Shown: positions 44,983-53,313 of the stretch, one piece after another
How positions within the stretch are numbered: position 1 is the first letter of the stretch
Layout: each line of letters opens with the position of its first letter
Assembly (NCBI RefSeq): GCF_001652915.1
Contig: NZ_BBQI01000098.1
Coordinates: 1 to 64,000, forward strand
Direction of reading: 5' to 3'
From: Cupriavidus sp. D384
GTDB taxonomy: Bacteria > Pseudomonadota > Gammaproteobacteria > Burkholderiales > Burkholderiaceae
Length of the DNA stretch: 64,000 bases
Notes under the pieces: generated by a model
The model's input: only the letters and a program-made list of their open reading frames with translations
Databases searched by the model: none
Told to the model about the DNA's origin: nothing
Translations under genes and position numbers: made by a program

Positions 44983-45852
44983 ATGAACCGATCAGACGAC
45001 TACGGCCGTCGCCACAGGCCCGACCAGCAGTACGGAGGCTATGAGGAAGGCTATGGCAACGTGCCTGGCGACGATCGACACTGGCGCCGCCGCGACCTGT
45101 CGGCAGGCCGCTACGGCAACGCCGGCGAACGTAATCCGTACGACGCCTACGACGATGGCGACGCACGCGGGGGCAACGAAGATCCCCGCAACCGTGGCGC
45201 CTGGCGTCAGGGACGCACCGCGCAGCTAAGCGGCGGATGGCGTTCACGCGGTGCCACCGTCTACTATCCGGGCCGCTCGACCTATGACGAATCGCCCGAC
45301 GAAAGTTCGCCGCACAGCCCGGGCTATGTCAGCGCATACAGCAGCGGCTACGAAGACGGATACGATGCCGGCACGCGTACATCGAACTCGCCTGTGCCGG
45401 GCCGCAACGAGCGCTGGAGCGGCACACGCAGCGGCTACGAGAGTGGCTACGAGCGTGGCTACGGCAGCGGGCAGGGCAGCCGCCATGGCTCCGGCTACGA
45501 GGACTATGGCGTGGAATCAGGTCGCAATTTCCGTCAGCGCCCGCACATGGGCGATGCGGTTCATGGACGCGGCCCCGAAGCCTATGGCCGCCGCGCGACC
45601 GGTCCCAAGAACTACACGCGCTCCGACGAACGCATCCGCGAAGAAGTTTGCGAGCGCCTGACGCACGCCCCCACGCTGGACGTCAGCGACGTCATGGTGG
45701 CCGTGTCAGGCAGCGTGGTGACGCTGACCGGCACCGTGGACAACCGCCGCATGAAGTACGAGATCGAGGATCTGGCAGATGACACGTACGGTGTGTCTGA
45801 CGTGGTCAACCAGATCCACGTGCGTCCATACGGCGTGCTGGCATCCGAGTAA
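44983..45852 (+). CDS. BON-domain protein with long disordered Gly/Tyr/Ser/Arg-rich N-terminus
   Basis: Of 289 residues, the first 200 or so are low complexity, with many YG, GY and SG steps (EDGYDAGTR, ESGYERGYGSGQGS). A BON domain forms the C-terminus: YTRSDERIREEVCERLTHAPTLDVSDVMVAVSGSVVTLTGTVDNRRMKYEIEDLADDTYGVSDVVNQIHV. BON domains bind membranes or phospholipids. There is no signal peptide. GGAGG precedes the ATG. A close paralogue is at 48462; both sit in a cluster of small hydrophilic genes. Confidence 0.85.
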   Translation: MNRSDDYGRRHRPDQQYGGYEEGYGNVPGDDRHWRRRDLSAGRYGNAGERNPYDAYDDGDARGGNEDPRNRGAWRQGRTAQLSGGWRSRGATVYYPGRSTYDESPDESSPHSPGYVSAYSSGYEDGYDAGTRTSNSPVPGRNERWSGTRSGYESGYERGYGSGQGSRHGSGYEDYGVESGRNFRQRPHMGDAVHGRGPEAYGRRATGPKNYTRSDERIREEVCERLTHAPTLDVSDVMVAVSGSVVTLTGTVDNRRMKYEIEDLADDTYGVSDVVNQIHVRPYGVLASE

Positions 45853-45903
45853 GTCGAAATTTCTTCAAAATTCGCGGCGTATCATCCGGACCACCCGCCT
45901 GCG

Positions 45904-45928
45904 AGCCCCGGCCCTGCCGGGGCTTTTT
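45904..45928 (+). terminator. Terminator of the first BON gene
   Basis: AGCCCCGGC-CCT-GCCGGGGCT forms a perfect 9-bp stem followed by TTTTTG, 52 bases after the stop. Confidence 0.85.
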
Positions 45929-45978
45929 GTTTTCAGGGAGAGGCCAGGAGGGATAAGTGGCCGCGGACGGACACGCTC

Positions 45979-46290
45979 CTACAGATCGCTGCCGCTTGGC
46001 GGGTTCTCCATTCGCTTGTCGGTCTGGTCAGCGCGATCGACCGGCGTATCGGCGGGCAATTCCTCGGCGGCGCGTCGTACTTCGTCGAAGATTTGGTCTT
46101 CCGGCAGTTCGTCGTCGTCAGGCTCGTGACGTTCTCTCGCCAAGTCGCCCAGTTCCTTCTCGATCTCGTCGGTCGCCTCGGAATCCAGGCGCGGGTCCAG
46201 CGTGCTGGGAATGCTTTCCGGATCTGCGGCTTCCTTGTTCCGGCTCTTGCTGTCGGCGTCCGGGCGGCCGTGTCGGGTGGTCTTGCTCAT
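45979..46290 (-). CDS. Small acidic hydrophilic protein
   Basis: The 103-residue protein is almost all charged or polar, with runs such as HEPDDDELPEDQIFDEVRRAAEELPADTPVDRADQTDK. It has no signal peptide, membrane segment or cysteine. A clean AGGAG lies 7 bases before the ATG, so it is likely a real gene. The composition is like that of desiccation- or stress-associated disordered proteins. Function unknown. Confidence 0.65.
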   Translation of the reverse strand: MSKTTRHGRPDADSKSRNKEAADPESIPSTLDPRLDSEATDEIEKELGDLARERHEPDDDELPEDQIFDEVRRAAEELPADTPVDRADQTDKRMENPPSGSDL

Positions 46291-46505
46291 CTTTACTCCT
46301 GTGGTCGTATTGCATCGTCGGATATTCATCACTGGCGGCAAGTTGCATGCCAATGGCGGCGGAGCAGGCCGATTCGCATGCGGCGGGCGCGGCGCCTATA
46401 GTGGTCTCAGGGGACCGCCGCAGAACCAGTCTGCCCAATCCGCCCGCAAAGAGGCTGGAACGGCAATTGCTGAAGCAAGGCAAGCATCGTGCGAGGGAGA
46501 TAACG

Positions 46506-47045
46506 ATGAACCTGACCGGCGTCCTGGCCACCCTCAGCGTGGCGTCCTCCGTGGCCGTGTCTTCCACGCCTGTCGAAAAACAGCTGCTGGCCATCAGCCC
46601 GCACGACTTTGCCCAGCAATTCAACGTGGTGGCCCATGACGTGGGTGCCAAGCTGACGCTGCCCGATTTCCGGGCCAAGCCGGGATGGCACCGCGCCAAT
46701 ACCAGCGACGGCGTTTCGGTCATGGTGCGGGGTGCGCATACCGGCTATGCCATCGAAGAAGTGGTGGTGGTCTGCCGCGCAGCCGAGCAGTGCATGATGA
46801 CCATCTGTACCGCCGCCCGCGCCATCGATTCCACCGTGGAGCCCAATCTTCTGCAGTACTTTGTTGCGGCGCGCATCGCCGGGCAACTGGGAGAGGTGGC
46901 CCTGGTGATGTCCGGGCTGGTCTACCTGGTGGTGAACCCTGATGACGAAGACTATGTGGCGCTGGTGATCCGGCCGTATCAGCCCCAGCGGGAACTGACG
47001 GCACGCCGTCAGGCGGCGCTGAAGGTGCCGGCGCCCCGGGCGTAA
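46506..47045 (+). CDS. Hypothetical protein, possibly exported
   Basis: The 179-residue protein has an N-terminal MNLTGVLATLSVASSVAVSS that may be a weak signal sequence, then a soluble alpha/beta part with HDFAQQFNVVAHDVGAKL and two close cysteines (CRAAEQCMMTIC gives three). The family is not recognised. It lies in the cluster of small stress-like genes and converges on the four-helix protein at 47075. Confidence 0.65.
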   Translation: MNLTGVLATLSVASSVAVSSTPVEKQLLAISPHDFAQQFNVVAHDVGAKLTLPDFRAKPGWHRANTSDGVSVMVRGAHTGYAIEEVVVVCRAAEQCMMTICTAARAIDSTVEPNLLQYFVAARIAGQLGEVALVMSGLVYLVVNPDDEDYVALVIRPYQPQRELTARRQAALKVPAPRA

Positions 47046-47074
47046 CACGCGCCCAGCGCGCAGGTGCCCTCCGC

Positions 47075-47554
47075 CTAGTGCACCGGCGGCATCACGCGGC
47101 GAGCCCCTGCGCCTGGGGATCGCGCGGGCGTGAATTCCATCGCGCGCTGATCCAGCAGACGCTGCAGTTCCGTGGCGCCGCGATAGTAATGGGCCAGCAG
47201 CAGGCGCAGTTCCGGATCTGCAATCGGCTCCCGTAGCAGTTCGCCATAGGCGGCTGCGGCGCGGCCAGCCTGCTGGGCGGCGTGGCGCAGCAGGGGCAGT
47301 TCGCCAGACTCGGACGGTGGCGGTATATGCTGCACATCGCGTGTGCGGCCATCGGCGGCAACATTCTTGCCGCCGTCTGGTGACGCGGCACGGGTTGCCA
47401 GTTCGACCGACGCGCAGCGCTGCATGTTGGCGCGATGGGCCAGCACTGCCCGGATCTGCGGGTCCGACGCGGCCGCCGCCACGGCCGACAGCGCTTCTGC
47501 ACACTGCATGGCGTGACGGCTAAGCCGCGCCAGCATGGTGTTCAGTGCATCCAT
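47075..47554 (-). CDS. Small helical protein (DUF2383-like pattern)
   Basis: The 159-residue protein has four predicted helices: MDALNTMLARLSRHAMQCAEALSAVAA, DPQIRAVLAHRANMQRCASVELATRA, LPLLRHAAQQAGRAAAAYGELLREP, and DPELRLLLAHYYRGATELQRLLDQ. The arrangement resembles PA2169/DUF2383 four-helix bundles. The DPxLRxLL-type repeat appears twice. The assignment is by pattern only. The last part is Pro/Arg-rich. Confidence 0.6.
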   Translation of the reverse strand: MDALNTMLARLSRHAMQCAEALSAVAAAASDPQIRAVLAHRANMQRCASVELATRAASPDGGKNVAADGRTRDVQHIPPPSESGELPLLRHAAQQAGRAAAAYGELLREPIADPELRLLLAHYYRGATELQRLLDQRAMEFTPARSPGAGARRVMPPVH

Positions 47555-47702
47555 GTACGTCTCCGGTTGATGCTCTAACTGTAGGTGAAGCGCGCGGGCC
47601 AGCGGCCGAATTGCGTTGCTGGCGTGGTTAATCTTTTGCAGATCGGCATTTACTGGATTCGACAAAGGCAGCGCCGTTCTTCCAAACCGGAAAAACCCAT
47701 GC

Positions 47703-47751
47703 AAAAAACGCGCCGCACGCTGCTCCGTTTTGGGGAGCAACGTGCGGCGCG
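47703..47751 (-). terminator. Large terminator hairpin for the leftward gene at 47813
   Basis: Arms at 47709-47726 and 47734-47751 (CGCGCCGCACG...TGCTCC against GGAGCA...CGTGCGGCGCG) pair with one mismatch. An A-run at 47703-47708 gives a U-tract on the minus strand. Confidence 0.8.
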
Positions 47752-47812
47752 CCGCAAGCGGGCCTACGGGGCAAGCCCGTGGAAAGGCAGACCCGCCAGC
47801 GTGACCTGCGGA

Positions 47813-48160
47813 TTACTGCTTCGTTACCGGATCGGGCGAATCGCCCTTCGGGCCCGAAGGCGCGGTCGGTGTGGCAACCGGCGAGGCGTTCTGCTCGCGA
47901 GGCTTCTTGGCATGCTGGCCGGTGTTCTTCTTTGTCTTTTGGGCCTTCGTCGCCTGCGCGTCCTTGTCCTGCTGCATGGTCGAGTCGCCCGACATCATCG
48001 CGCCGCTGCCCGAACTACCGCGCTGCGTCGACGGGCCTTCAGGTGCCGGCGGTGCGCTGGGGTTCGGTGCGCTGGGCGAAAGGGGGGCCTGCTGCGCCAT
48101 CGCGGGCACACAGCAGAGCGCACTGATCGCAAGGGCGGTAGTGGTGAGCAAGCGTTTCAT
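47813..48160 (-). CDS. Small exported Pro/Lys/Gln-rich protein
   Basis: The 115-residue protein has signal peptide MKRLLTTTALAISALCCVPAMAQ, then a wholly low-complexity mature part: Pro/Ser-rich first (SPSAPNPSAPPAPEGPS), Gln/Lys-rich next (QDKDAQATKAQKTKKNTG), Pro-rich last. GGGAG precedes the ATG. The composition suggests an unstructured periplasmic protein. Divergent from the second BON gene and ended by a large hairpin. Confidence 0.7.
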   Translation of the reverse strand: MKRLLTTTALAISALCCVPAMAQQAPLSPSAPNPSAPPAPEGPSTQRGSSGSGAMMSGDSTMQQDKDAQATKAQKTKKNTGQHAKKPREQNASPVATPTAPSGPKGDSPDPVTKQ

Positions 48161-48461
48161 CGTTCGTCTCCCGAAAAATTGGTGGCGGTGACTCCACGAT
48201 ATGACTCCGCCACCCGTGCGCTCAGGGGGACGCGACTGAATTGGGTGTAGGCCGTTGACTACAGCATGTGAAGCCCGTTTGCAGGATTTATATGGCTATG
48301 TAAATCGAACCGGCTGCGCACCGGCTGGCGGCCGCGCGCGCGCTGCCGAAGCCGCTTGCGCAGTCGTGCATAAGGCGCTGGCGCCGATGGCCGGGTCAGC
48401 GGTATGGAATTTGCGTCGCCAGTTCCGTATTGACCTATTGACCCGCCAACCGGAGACGCTC
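48161..48461 (+). other. Regulatory gap ahead of the second BON gene
   Basis: This gap of 301 bases holds a dyad GGTGGCGG/CCGCCACC (48181-48188 and 48207-48214). A TTGACT (48255) with CCCGTTT 13 bases on looks loosely like a sigma-32 promoter; this is weak. No gene is seen. Confidence 0.35.
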
Positions 48462-50054
48462 ATGAACCAGGGGAACAACAGGGGCAGTGGTTCCGACGAC
48501 CGCTACAGCACCCATGGCGCGGAACGCGACGACCGCAGCGATTGGGCCGAGCGCGATGACCGCGACGACCGCCGCCAGCAGGGTGGCAGGCAGCGCCAGC
48601 AGGAGGCCTATAGCGGCGGCGACTGGCTCACGCATCGCCAACAGGGCGGCAGCGACTGGCAGGGACGCAGCCAGTCACAACCGGGGCAACCGGGCCAACC
48701 GGGCGCGGGCAGCGACTGGCAAGGCAGCGGCCAGCAGCCTGGCGGCAGCCGCTGGAGCGGGCAGGGCACCTCGTCTCAAGGCGCGACATCGGTGTCGTCA
48801 TCAAGTGGCTACGGCGGGTACGAAGGCCAGAGTCGCCGCTACGACGAAGGCTATGGCGAAGGTCGCTACGGCGAGTATGGCGAAGGCCGTCAGGGCGGGC
48901 GGCAGCCGTCCGGCCGTGACACGGGCGACCGCAACACCCCGCAGCGCCACGCAGAACGCGAACGCTGGGGCGACTGGCATCAGGAAGATGCCGCGGCACG
49001 CGGCAGCGAATGGTCCAGCCAGCAGGGCAGCCAGCGCGACGAGTGGGGACAGGGCCGCGCCCGCTGGGACCAGCCAGCGCGCGGCAGCGCATCGTCGCAG
49101 CGACAGGGCGGATGGGAACAGGGACGCGGAGAACGCCAGCAAGGCTACCAGCAAGGCTACCAGCAGGGCCGCCAGCAGGGTCGCCAGATGCAAGGCCGTG
49201 ATACCGGCAGTGCGTGGGGCAGCGGCTGGGAAGGCCCGACGGGGTCGGAACCCGATATGCGCACGCACTATCGTGGCGGCTATGGCGTTTCCGACTACGG
49301 TCAACAGGAATCGCCGACAAGCCAGAGCCAACAGACCTGGCAGCGCCGCGCCGCCGCCGACTGGATGGATGAGCGCGACCGGCGCGAGCGCCATGCAGCC
49401 GGCCTTGGGCCGATGGGTGACCGGGGCGGACGTGGCTACGGCGGCAGCACGGGCGCCGGCGGCTACGATCCCAACGAACACGCGTACGAGCACTTTACCG
49501 GCGCGAACGAACGCAGCGACCTGAACCGCGGCTACGGCGGGGCCGGTGGTTCGGCAGCCGCGCGGCGCGCCCAGCGCGCGGGCCCGAAGGGCTATCAGCG
49601 TTCGGACGAACGCATCCGCGAAGACCTGTGCGAACGCCTGGCGATGAGCGGACGTGTCGATGTCCGCGAGGTGGAAGTCTCCGTCGCCAGTGGCGTGGTC
49701 ACGCTTGGCGGCACCGTGCAGGACCGCCAGCAGAAATACCGGATCGAGGACATGGCCGAGGAAGTGTTCGGCGTAAAGGATGTTCACAACCAGATTCGCG
49801 TCACGCGGGACACTGGCATGGGCAGTTCGGCAGGCCAGGGCCGGACAGGCGGCTCGCGCACGTCGCAGGGCATGACCCCGCAGGGCTCGGGCAGCCCGGC
49901 CAGCCAGGGCGGCACCGCGCCATCCAGCGCGGCTGGCAGCACAGGCAGCCTGGGGACAGGCATCGGTTCCGATGCCTCGGCCAGTTCCGGCTTCGGCTCC
50001 GGCACCACGTCGGGTAGTACTTCCGGCTCCACGTCGGGCAGGTCAGGCAGCTGA
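48462..50054 (+). CDS. Large disordered protein with C-terminal BON domain
   Basis: The protein has 530 residues. Residues 1-360 or so are Gln/Gly/Ser/Arg/Trp-rich repeats (GGSDWQGR, GAGSDWQGS, QQGYQQGYQQGRQQG). A BON domain follows at about 365-445 (YQRSDERIREDLCERLAMSGRVDVREVEVSV...GVVTLGGTVQDRQQKYRIEDMAEEVFGVKDVHNQIRV), then a Gly/Ser/Thr tail (TTSGSTSGSTSGRSGS). The BON domain is closely similar to that of the 44983 gene, so the two arose by duplication. No signal peptide. The many arginine/aromatic low-complexity repeats are of the kind that can phase-separate. Confidence 0.82.
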   Translation: MNQGNNRGSGSDDRYSTHGAERDDRSDWAERDDRDDRRQQGGRQRQQEAYSGGDWLTHRQQGGSDWQGRSQSQPGQPGQPGAGSDWQGSGQQPGGSRWSGQGTSSQGATSVSSSSGYGGYEGQSRRYDEGYGEGRYGEYGEGRQGGRQPSGRDTGDRNTPQRHAERERWGDWHQEDAAARGSEWSSQQGSQRDEWGQGRARWDQPARGSASSQRQGGWEQGRGERQQGYQQGYQQGRQQGRQMQGRDTGSAWGSGWEGPTGSEPDMRTHYRGGYGVSDYGQQESPTSQSQQTWQRRAAADWMDERDRRERHAAGLGPMGDRGGRGYGGSTGAGGYDPNEHAYEHFTGANERSDLNRGYGGAGGSAAARRAQRAGPKGYQRSDERIREDLCERLAMSGRVDVREVEVSVASGVVTLGGTVQDRQQKYRIEDMAEEVFGVKDVHNQIRVTRDTGMGSSAGQGRTGGSRTSQGMTPQGSGSPASQGGTAPSSAAGSTGSLGTGIGSDASASSGFGSGTTSGSTSGSTSGRSGS

Positions 50055-50155
50055 TCGTCCGATGCATCAGGCCAGCGCCCGGCCACAGGCCCACGCGCTG
50101 GCCGCATCACCCTGCAAGCATCGATAAACCTCTCATTCGAACAAGGAGATGCCCC

Positions 50156-50458
50156 ATGCCTTTCGCCTATGCAGGAACCCGCCGCCGCCGCAATCGCGAC
50201 AGACGTCGCACCCACGAATCCCCGGAAAACAGCGCCGCGTCACAGAGCCGCGAGAACGGGCCGGACGCCAGGGAAGAGCGCGATCCACTTGTCACGCGTC
50301 GGGCGTCTGGCGAGGAAAGTCCCGCCGACCGCGAAGCGCAGCGCGCGACCACTGGGCCAGACAACCAAGCCGACAAGCCTGCCGGCATCGGCAGCCAGGA
50401 CCTGCACGATCCCGGCAGCCGCGAGCCGGATGCGCCACCGGTCGACAACCGATCGTAG
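50156..50458 (+). CDS. Small hydrophilic charged protein
   Basis: The 100-residue protein has no hydrophobic segment. The N-terminus is highly basic (TRRRRNRDRRRTHES), and the rest is Asp/Glu/Asn/Gln/Pro-rich (GPDNQADKPAGIGSQD). A strong AAGGAG precedes the ATG, 101 bases after the second BON gene, and it is probably co-transcribed. Function unknown; the composition is typical of intrinsically disordered stress proteins. Confidence 0.65.
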   Translation: MPFAYAGTRRRRNRDRRRTHESPENSAASQSRENGPDAREERDPLVTRRASGEESPADREAQRATTGPDNQADKPAGIGSQDLHDPGSREPDAPPVDNRS

Positions 50459-50488
50459 CTGCGCCAATTGACGACAGGAGCCACCATC

Positions 50489-50782
50489 ATGCGATATCCG
50501 AAACTTCCGATTCGTGCCGGCCACGCGCTGTGCGCTATCGCCTGCCTTTCGCTGGGGGGCCTGGCGTGGAGCCAGACACCATCCCAGACACCGAAGGTGG
50601 ACAACCGTGCTCCGGGCACGGCCGCATCCGATGTGGCGCCGGGGGCGCGGGAGTGGGGGTTGTCGAAGGGCGGCCATCGGAGCCAGGGTGGCGGGCCGGC
50701 CCTCAATCAGGGGGCTTCGTCAGCGCAAACCTATGACTATCCGGCCTCGGCGCCGAAGGTCGCGCCGTCCAAGCGCCCGTAG
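50489..50782 (+). CDS. Small exported protein
   Basis: The 97-residue protein has a signal peptide (IRAGHALCAIACLSLGGLAWSQ) and a Gly/Pro/Ser/Ala-rich mature part. AGGAG lies 9 bases before the ATG. It is the last of the rightward run BON2-50156-50489. No known family recognised. Confidence 0.65.
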   Translation: MRYPKLPIRAGHALCAIACLSLGGLAWSQTPSQTPKVDNRAPGTAASDVAPGAREWGLSKGGHRSQGGGPALNQGASSAQTYDYPASAPKVAPSKRP

Positions 50783-50823
50783 CATCCGCCGCTTTTTCTT
50801 GTATCGCCAGCAACCGGCGTGTA

Positions 50824-51558
50824 TCAGCGCTGCACGTCGGCCGCGTCAAGGGACCAGTACCGTTCCGGTGCGCATACATCGGCCAGCTGTGCCGGCGAAA
50901 ACAGCGCCAGCTGGCTGTCGTAGGCCTGTACCGCTCGCGCCTTCTGCGCGGTGAAAACGCTGATCGGCATGTGGACGGGCGATGCCAGCAGGCCCTCCTG
51001 CCACCAGCCTGCCATACGGCTTTGCACCGCACCCGGCATGCGCCGGTAGATCGCTTCCTCGTAGAAAATCCAGCGGAACACTGGTGCATGGGGCTCGTGT
51101 GCACCGTGCGGCACGGTTTCGGGAAAATCAGCAAACGCGGCTTCCCGTACCAGCATGCACGCGGCGTTGACCAGCATGTGATCTGCATGCCGCAGCCCCA
51201 TTGGCGCCACCACGGTGCCGCCAGGCTGCAGTGCCAGCAGGCGTCCCAGGCGCAGGGCGATGCTGACGGCGTCGTAGCGCTGACCGTATTGTTGCTCCAG
51301 AAAATCGAGCCAGACCGGCTCGGCGCCCAGCGTGGAAAGTGCCCGGGCATCTTCATGGCGGCGGGCGTCCATGGCGGCTCTGGCCGATGCGAAACCGGCG
51401 GCGCTGTCCTGCGCTGGCGCGGGCAGATCCGGGCCGGGCAGACCGGCAAACACGGTGATGACCAGCGCCTCCCGACTCGCGGCCAGCAGGCTGCCGCAGC
51501 TGAACACGGCGTCTTCAATATGCGGCGAAATTATCGTCAGCGGATGTGGAATTTCCAT
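50824..51558 (-). CDS. PIG-L/LmbE-family deacetylase
   Basis: The 244-residue protein has the family opening LTIISPHIEDAVFSCGSLL (usual PHPDDE replaced by PHIED) and the later zinc motif HADH in APMGLRHADHMLV. Such enzymes remove acetyl groups from N-acetyl-sugars. The start at 51558 is chosen at MEIPHPLT; a longer frame to 51636 has no homology. Leftward and convergent with the small exported protein gene. Confidence 0.8.
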   Translation of the reverse strand: MEIPHPLTIISPHIEDAVFSCGSLLAASREALVITVFAGLPGPDLPAPAQDSAAGFASARAAMDARRHEDARALSTLGAEPVWLDFLEQQYGQRYDAVSIALRLGRLLALQPGGTVVAPMGLRHADHMLVNAACMLVREAAFADFPETVPHGAHEPHAPVFRWIFYEEAIYRRMPGAVQSRMAGWWQEGLLASPVHMPISVFTAQKARAVQAYDSQLALFSPAQLADVCAPERYWSLDAADVQR

Positions 51559-51706
51559 GTTTTTGCAATGCCGACCGGTGTTGAAAAGCCCGGCCCGGCC
51601 ATTGGCCGGGGTCACCCGTGGAATTGCAAGGGCCATGCCGGTCAGCCATACGTTCGTATGCAGACCGGTTGGCGGGCATGGCAGGGTATGGCGGCGCTCG
51701 AACGCC

Positions 51707-52135
51707 CTAGTCGGGCAGTACCGCCACCGCCTCGATTTCGAACAGCATGCCGTCCAGCGCCAGCCGCGGCACCGGGATCAGCGTGCAGGCCGGCGCGGGC
51801 CACTCGCCCAGCAGCGCCTGCCAGGCCCGGCTGAAGATCGCCAGCCGCTCCATCGAGTGGTCGACGATCAGCACGGTGATTTTTGCCACGTCGGGGATAT
51901 CGGCACCCCCGGCCTGCAGCGCAACGCGCAGGTTCGCGAGCGCCTGGGTGACCTGCGCGGAAAAATCCGCGCGCAAGCCGCCGCACATGTCCTCGCCGCC
52001 CTGGCCGGCGGCGAACACGATCCGGGCAGGCCGGGTGGCAATCGCCACATGGGAATAGCCGTTCAGCCGCGGATCGTAGAGGTCAGGCGGATTCGTGAAT
52101 TGCAGGTATGGCGCGCGGGGCGATTCAAGCAGCAT
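51707..52135 (-). CDS. RidA/YjgF-family protein
   Basis: The 142-residue single-domain RidA homologue contains ARIVFAAGQGG, FSAQVTQALANLRVALQAGG and DVAKITVLIVD. In classic RidA the catalytic arginine lies in PARSCVEV; here the matching stretch reads PAPACTLIP, so that arginine is missing and imine hydrolysis is doubtful. It is driven by a predicted SoxR-controlled promoter and diverges from soxR, suggesting a role in redox-cycling or reactive-metabolite stress. Confidence 0.82.
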   Translation of the reverse strand: MLLESPRAPYLQFTNPPDLYDPRLNGYSHVAIATRPARIVFAAGQGGEDMCGGLRADFSAQVTQALANLRVALQAGGADIPDVAKITVLIVDHSMERLAIFSRAWQALLGEWPAPACTLIPVPRLALDGMLFEIEAVAVLPD

Positions 52136-52163
52136 GGCAGGGTCCTGAGTCAGAAGTCGCGCC

Positions 52164-52194
52164 AGTATCGAACCTCAAGCGCACTTGAGGTCAA
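52164..52194 (-). promoter_or_regulatory. SoxR-activated promoter of the RidA-like gene (SoxR box 52173-52190)
   Basis: Reading leftward: TTGACC (-35), a 19-base spacer and GATACT (-10), with the SoxR palindrome CCTCAAGTGCGCTTGAGG inside the spacer. The overlong spacer with a centred dyad is the hallmark of MerR/SoxR-activated promoters. Confidence 0.82.
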
Positions 52195-52260
52195 GCACAG
52201 TTGCGATACCATCGCGCCGTACAAGGGAATTCGAATATTCTCCAAAAAAGAGGGATCACC

Positions 52261-52773
52261 ATGCCAAAGACTGCCGCCCCCCGTCGCGCGGAACGCCCGC
52301 TGCGGGCTCGCGACCCGCTGACTGTCGGCGAAGTGGCCGAGCGCAGCGGCATCGCGGTATCGGCGCTGCATTTTTACGAATCGAAGGGCTTGATCACCAG
52401 CACGCGCAGCGCGGGCAACCAGCGCCGCTATCCGCGCGGCATCCTGCGCCGGCTGGCCGTGATCCGCGTAGCGCAGCGCATGGGGCTGCCGCTGGCCACC
52501 ATCGCCGGCGCCTTCACGCATCTGCCCGCCAACAAGGCCCCCACGGTGGCCGACTGGCGCCGGCTGTCGGCAGCGTGGCGCGAGGACCTGGATGCCCGCA
52601 TCCGCACGCTGACCATGCTGCGCGACCAGCTCGACGGCTGCATCGGCTGCGGGTGCCTGTCGCTGAAGGCATGCCCATTGCGCAACCCGCAGGACATGAT
52701 GGCGCAGCAGGGCCCGGGGGCGCACATCGAGGAGGGCGGTTGCCAGCATCGGCAAAAATCCATCACGCGCTGA
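52261..52773 (+). CDS. soxR: Redox-sensing MerR-family activator SoxR
   Basis: The 170-residue protein has a MerR HTH ([40 protein letters not shown]), a coiled-coil helix, and the [2Fe-2S] motif CX2CXCX5C at C127, C130, C132 and C138 ([12 protein letters not shown]). It senses redox-cycling compounds. Its own box lies in the divergent promoter region, so it probably activates the RidA-like gene and may regulate itself. Confidence 0.95.
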   Translation: MPKTAAPRRAERPLRARDPLTVGEVAERSGIAVSALHFYESKGLITSTRSAGNQRRYPRGILRRLAVIRVAQRMGLPLATIAGAFTHLPANKAPTVADWRRLSAAWREDLDARIRTLTMLRDQLDGCIGCGCLSLKACPLRNPQDMMAQQGPGAHIEEGGCQHRQKSITR

Positions 52774-52894
52774 AGCTGCCACGCCTGCGCCGGATCGTGA
52801 CAACCCGACAACTTCGTGCAATCTGAAAAAGCCAGTTGGACGCTGGCGTCCATGATGAATCCTGTTCGCAACCCCTGCTGACAAGGAGCAAATC

Positions 52895-53224
52895 ATGAAC
52901 ACACTGAAGAAACTTCTGCTTGGCGCCGCCATCGTTGCGGCTCCCGCCATGTCATTCGCCCAGAGCGTGCAAAGCGCCCAGGCCCCGGTTACCCGGGCCT
53001 CGGTACTGGCCGACCTGATCGCCGTGGAAAAGGCGGGCTACCACCCCGGCCGCAACGACGACGACTATCCCGCCGACATTCAGGCCGCCGAGGCCAAGGT
53101 CGCGGCGGAGCAGGGCATCCAGCCCGCGCCAGTGGCAAAGCCGGTAGTCAAGGCGTCGATGCACGCGGCGAACACCGTGCCCCGCATCGACCGTCCACGG
53201 AATGCGTTTTATGATGGGGCCTGA
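52895..53224 (+). CDS. DUF4148 small exported protein
   Basis: The 109-residue protein has signal peptide ending MSFAQ and the DUF4148 motif TRASVLADLIAVEKAGYHPGRNDDDYPADIQAAEAKV. The family is abundant and of unknown function in Burkholderiaceae. CAAGGAGC precedes the ATG. A strong terminator follows. Confidence 0.85.
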   Translation: MNTLKKLLLGAAIVAAPAMSFAQSVQSAQAPVTRASVLADLIAVEKAGYHPGRNDDDYPADIQAAEAKVAAEQGIQPAPVAKPVVKASMHAANTVPRIDRPRNAFYDGA

Positions 53225-53232
53225 AAGTGAAC

Positions 53233-53263
53233 AGGGGCCAATCCGAAAGGATTGGCCCCTTTG
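53233..53263. terminator. Terminator between DUF4148 and Bug receptor genes
   Basis: AGGGGCCAATCC-GAAA-GGATTGGCCCCT is a perfect 12-bp stem with a GAAA tetraloop and short TTT. It can serve the rightward gene; the leftward gene ends at 53314. Confidence 0.85.
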
Positions 53264-53313
53264 CGTTGTCACGTTCGATCAAACCGCGTCACAACAACGC
53301 TGCTTGATGGTCC

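Noticed and set aside
49140-49190. DNA repeats in the BON gene as a possible CRISPR-like or satellite array
   Set aside because: The repeats are short codon-level repeats (Gln-Gly-Tyr) within an open frame and lack constant spacers.
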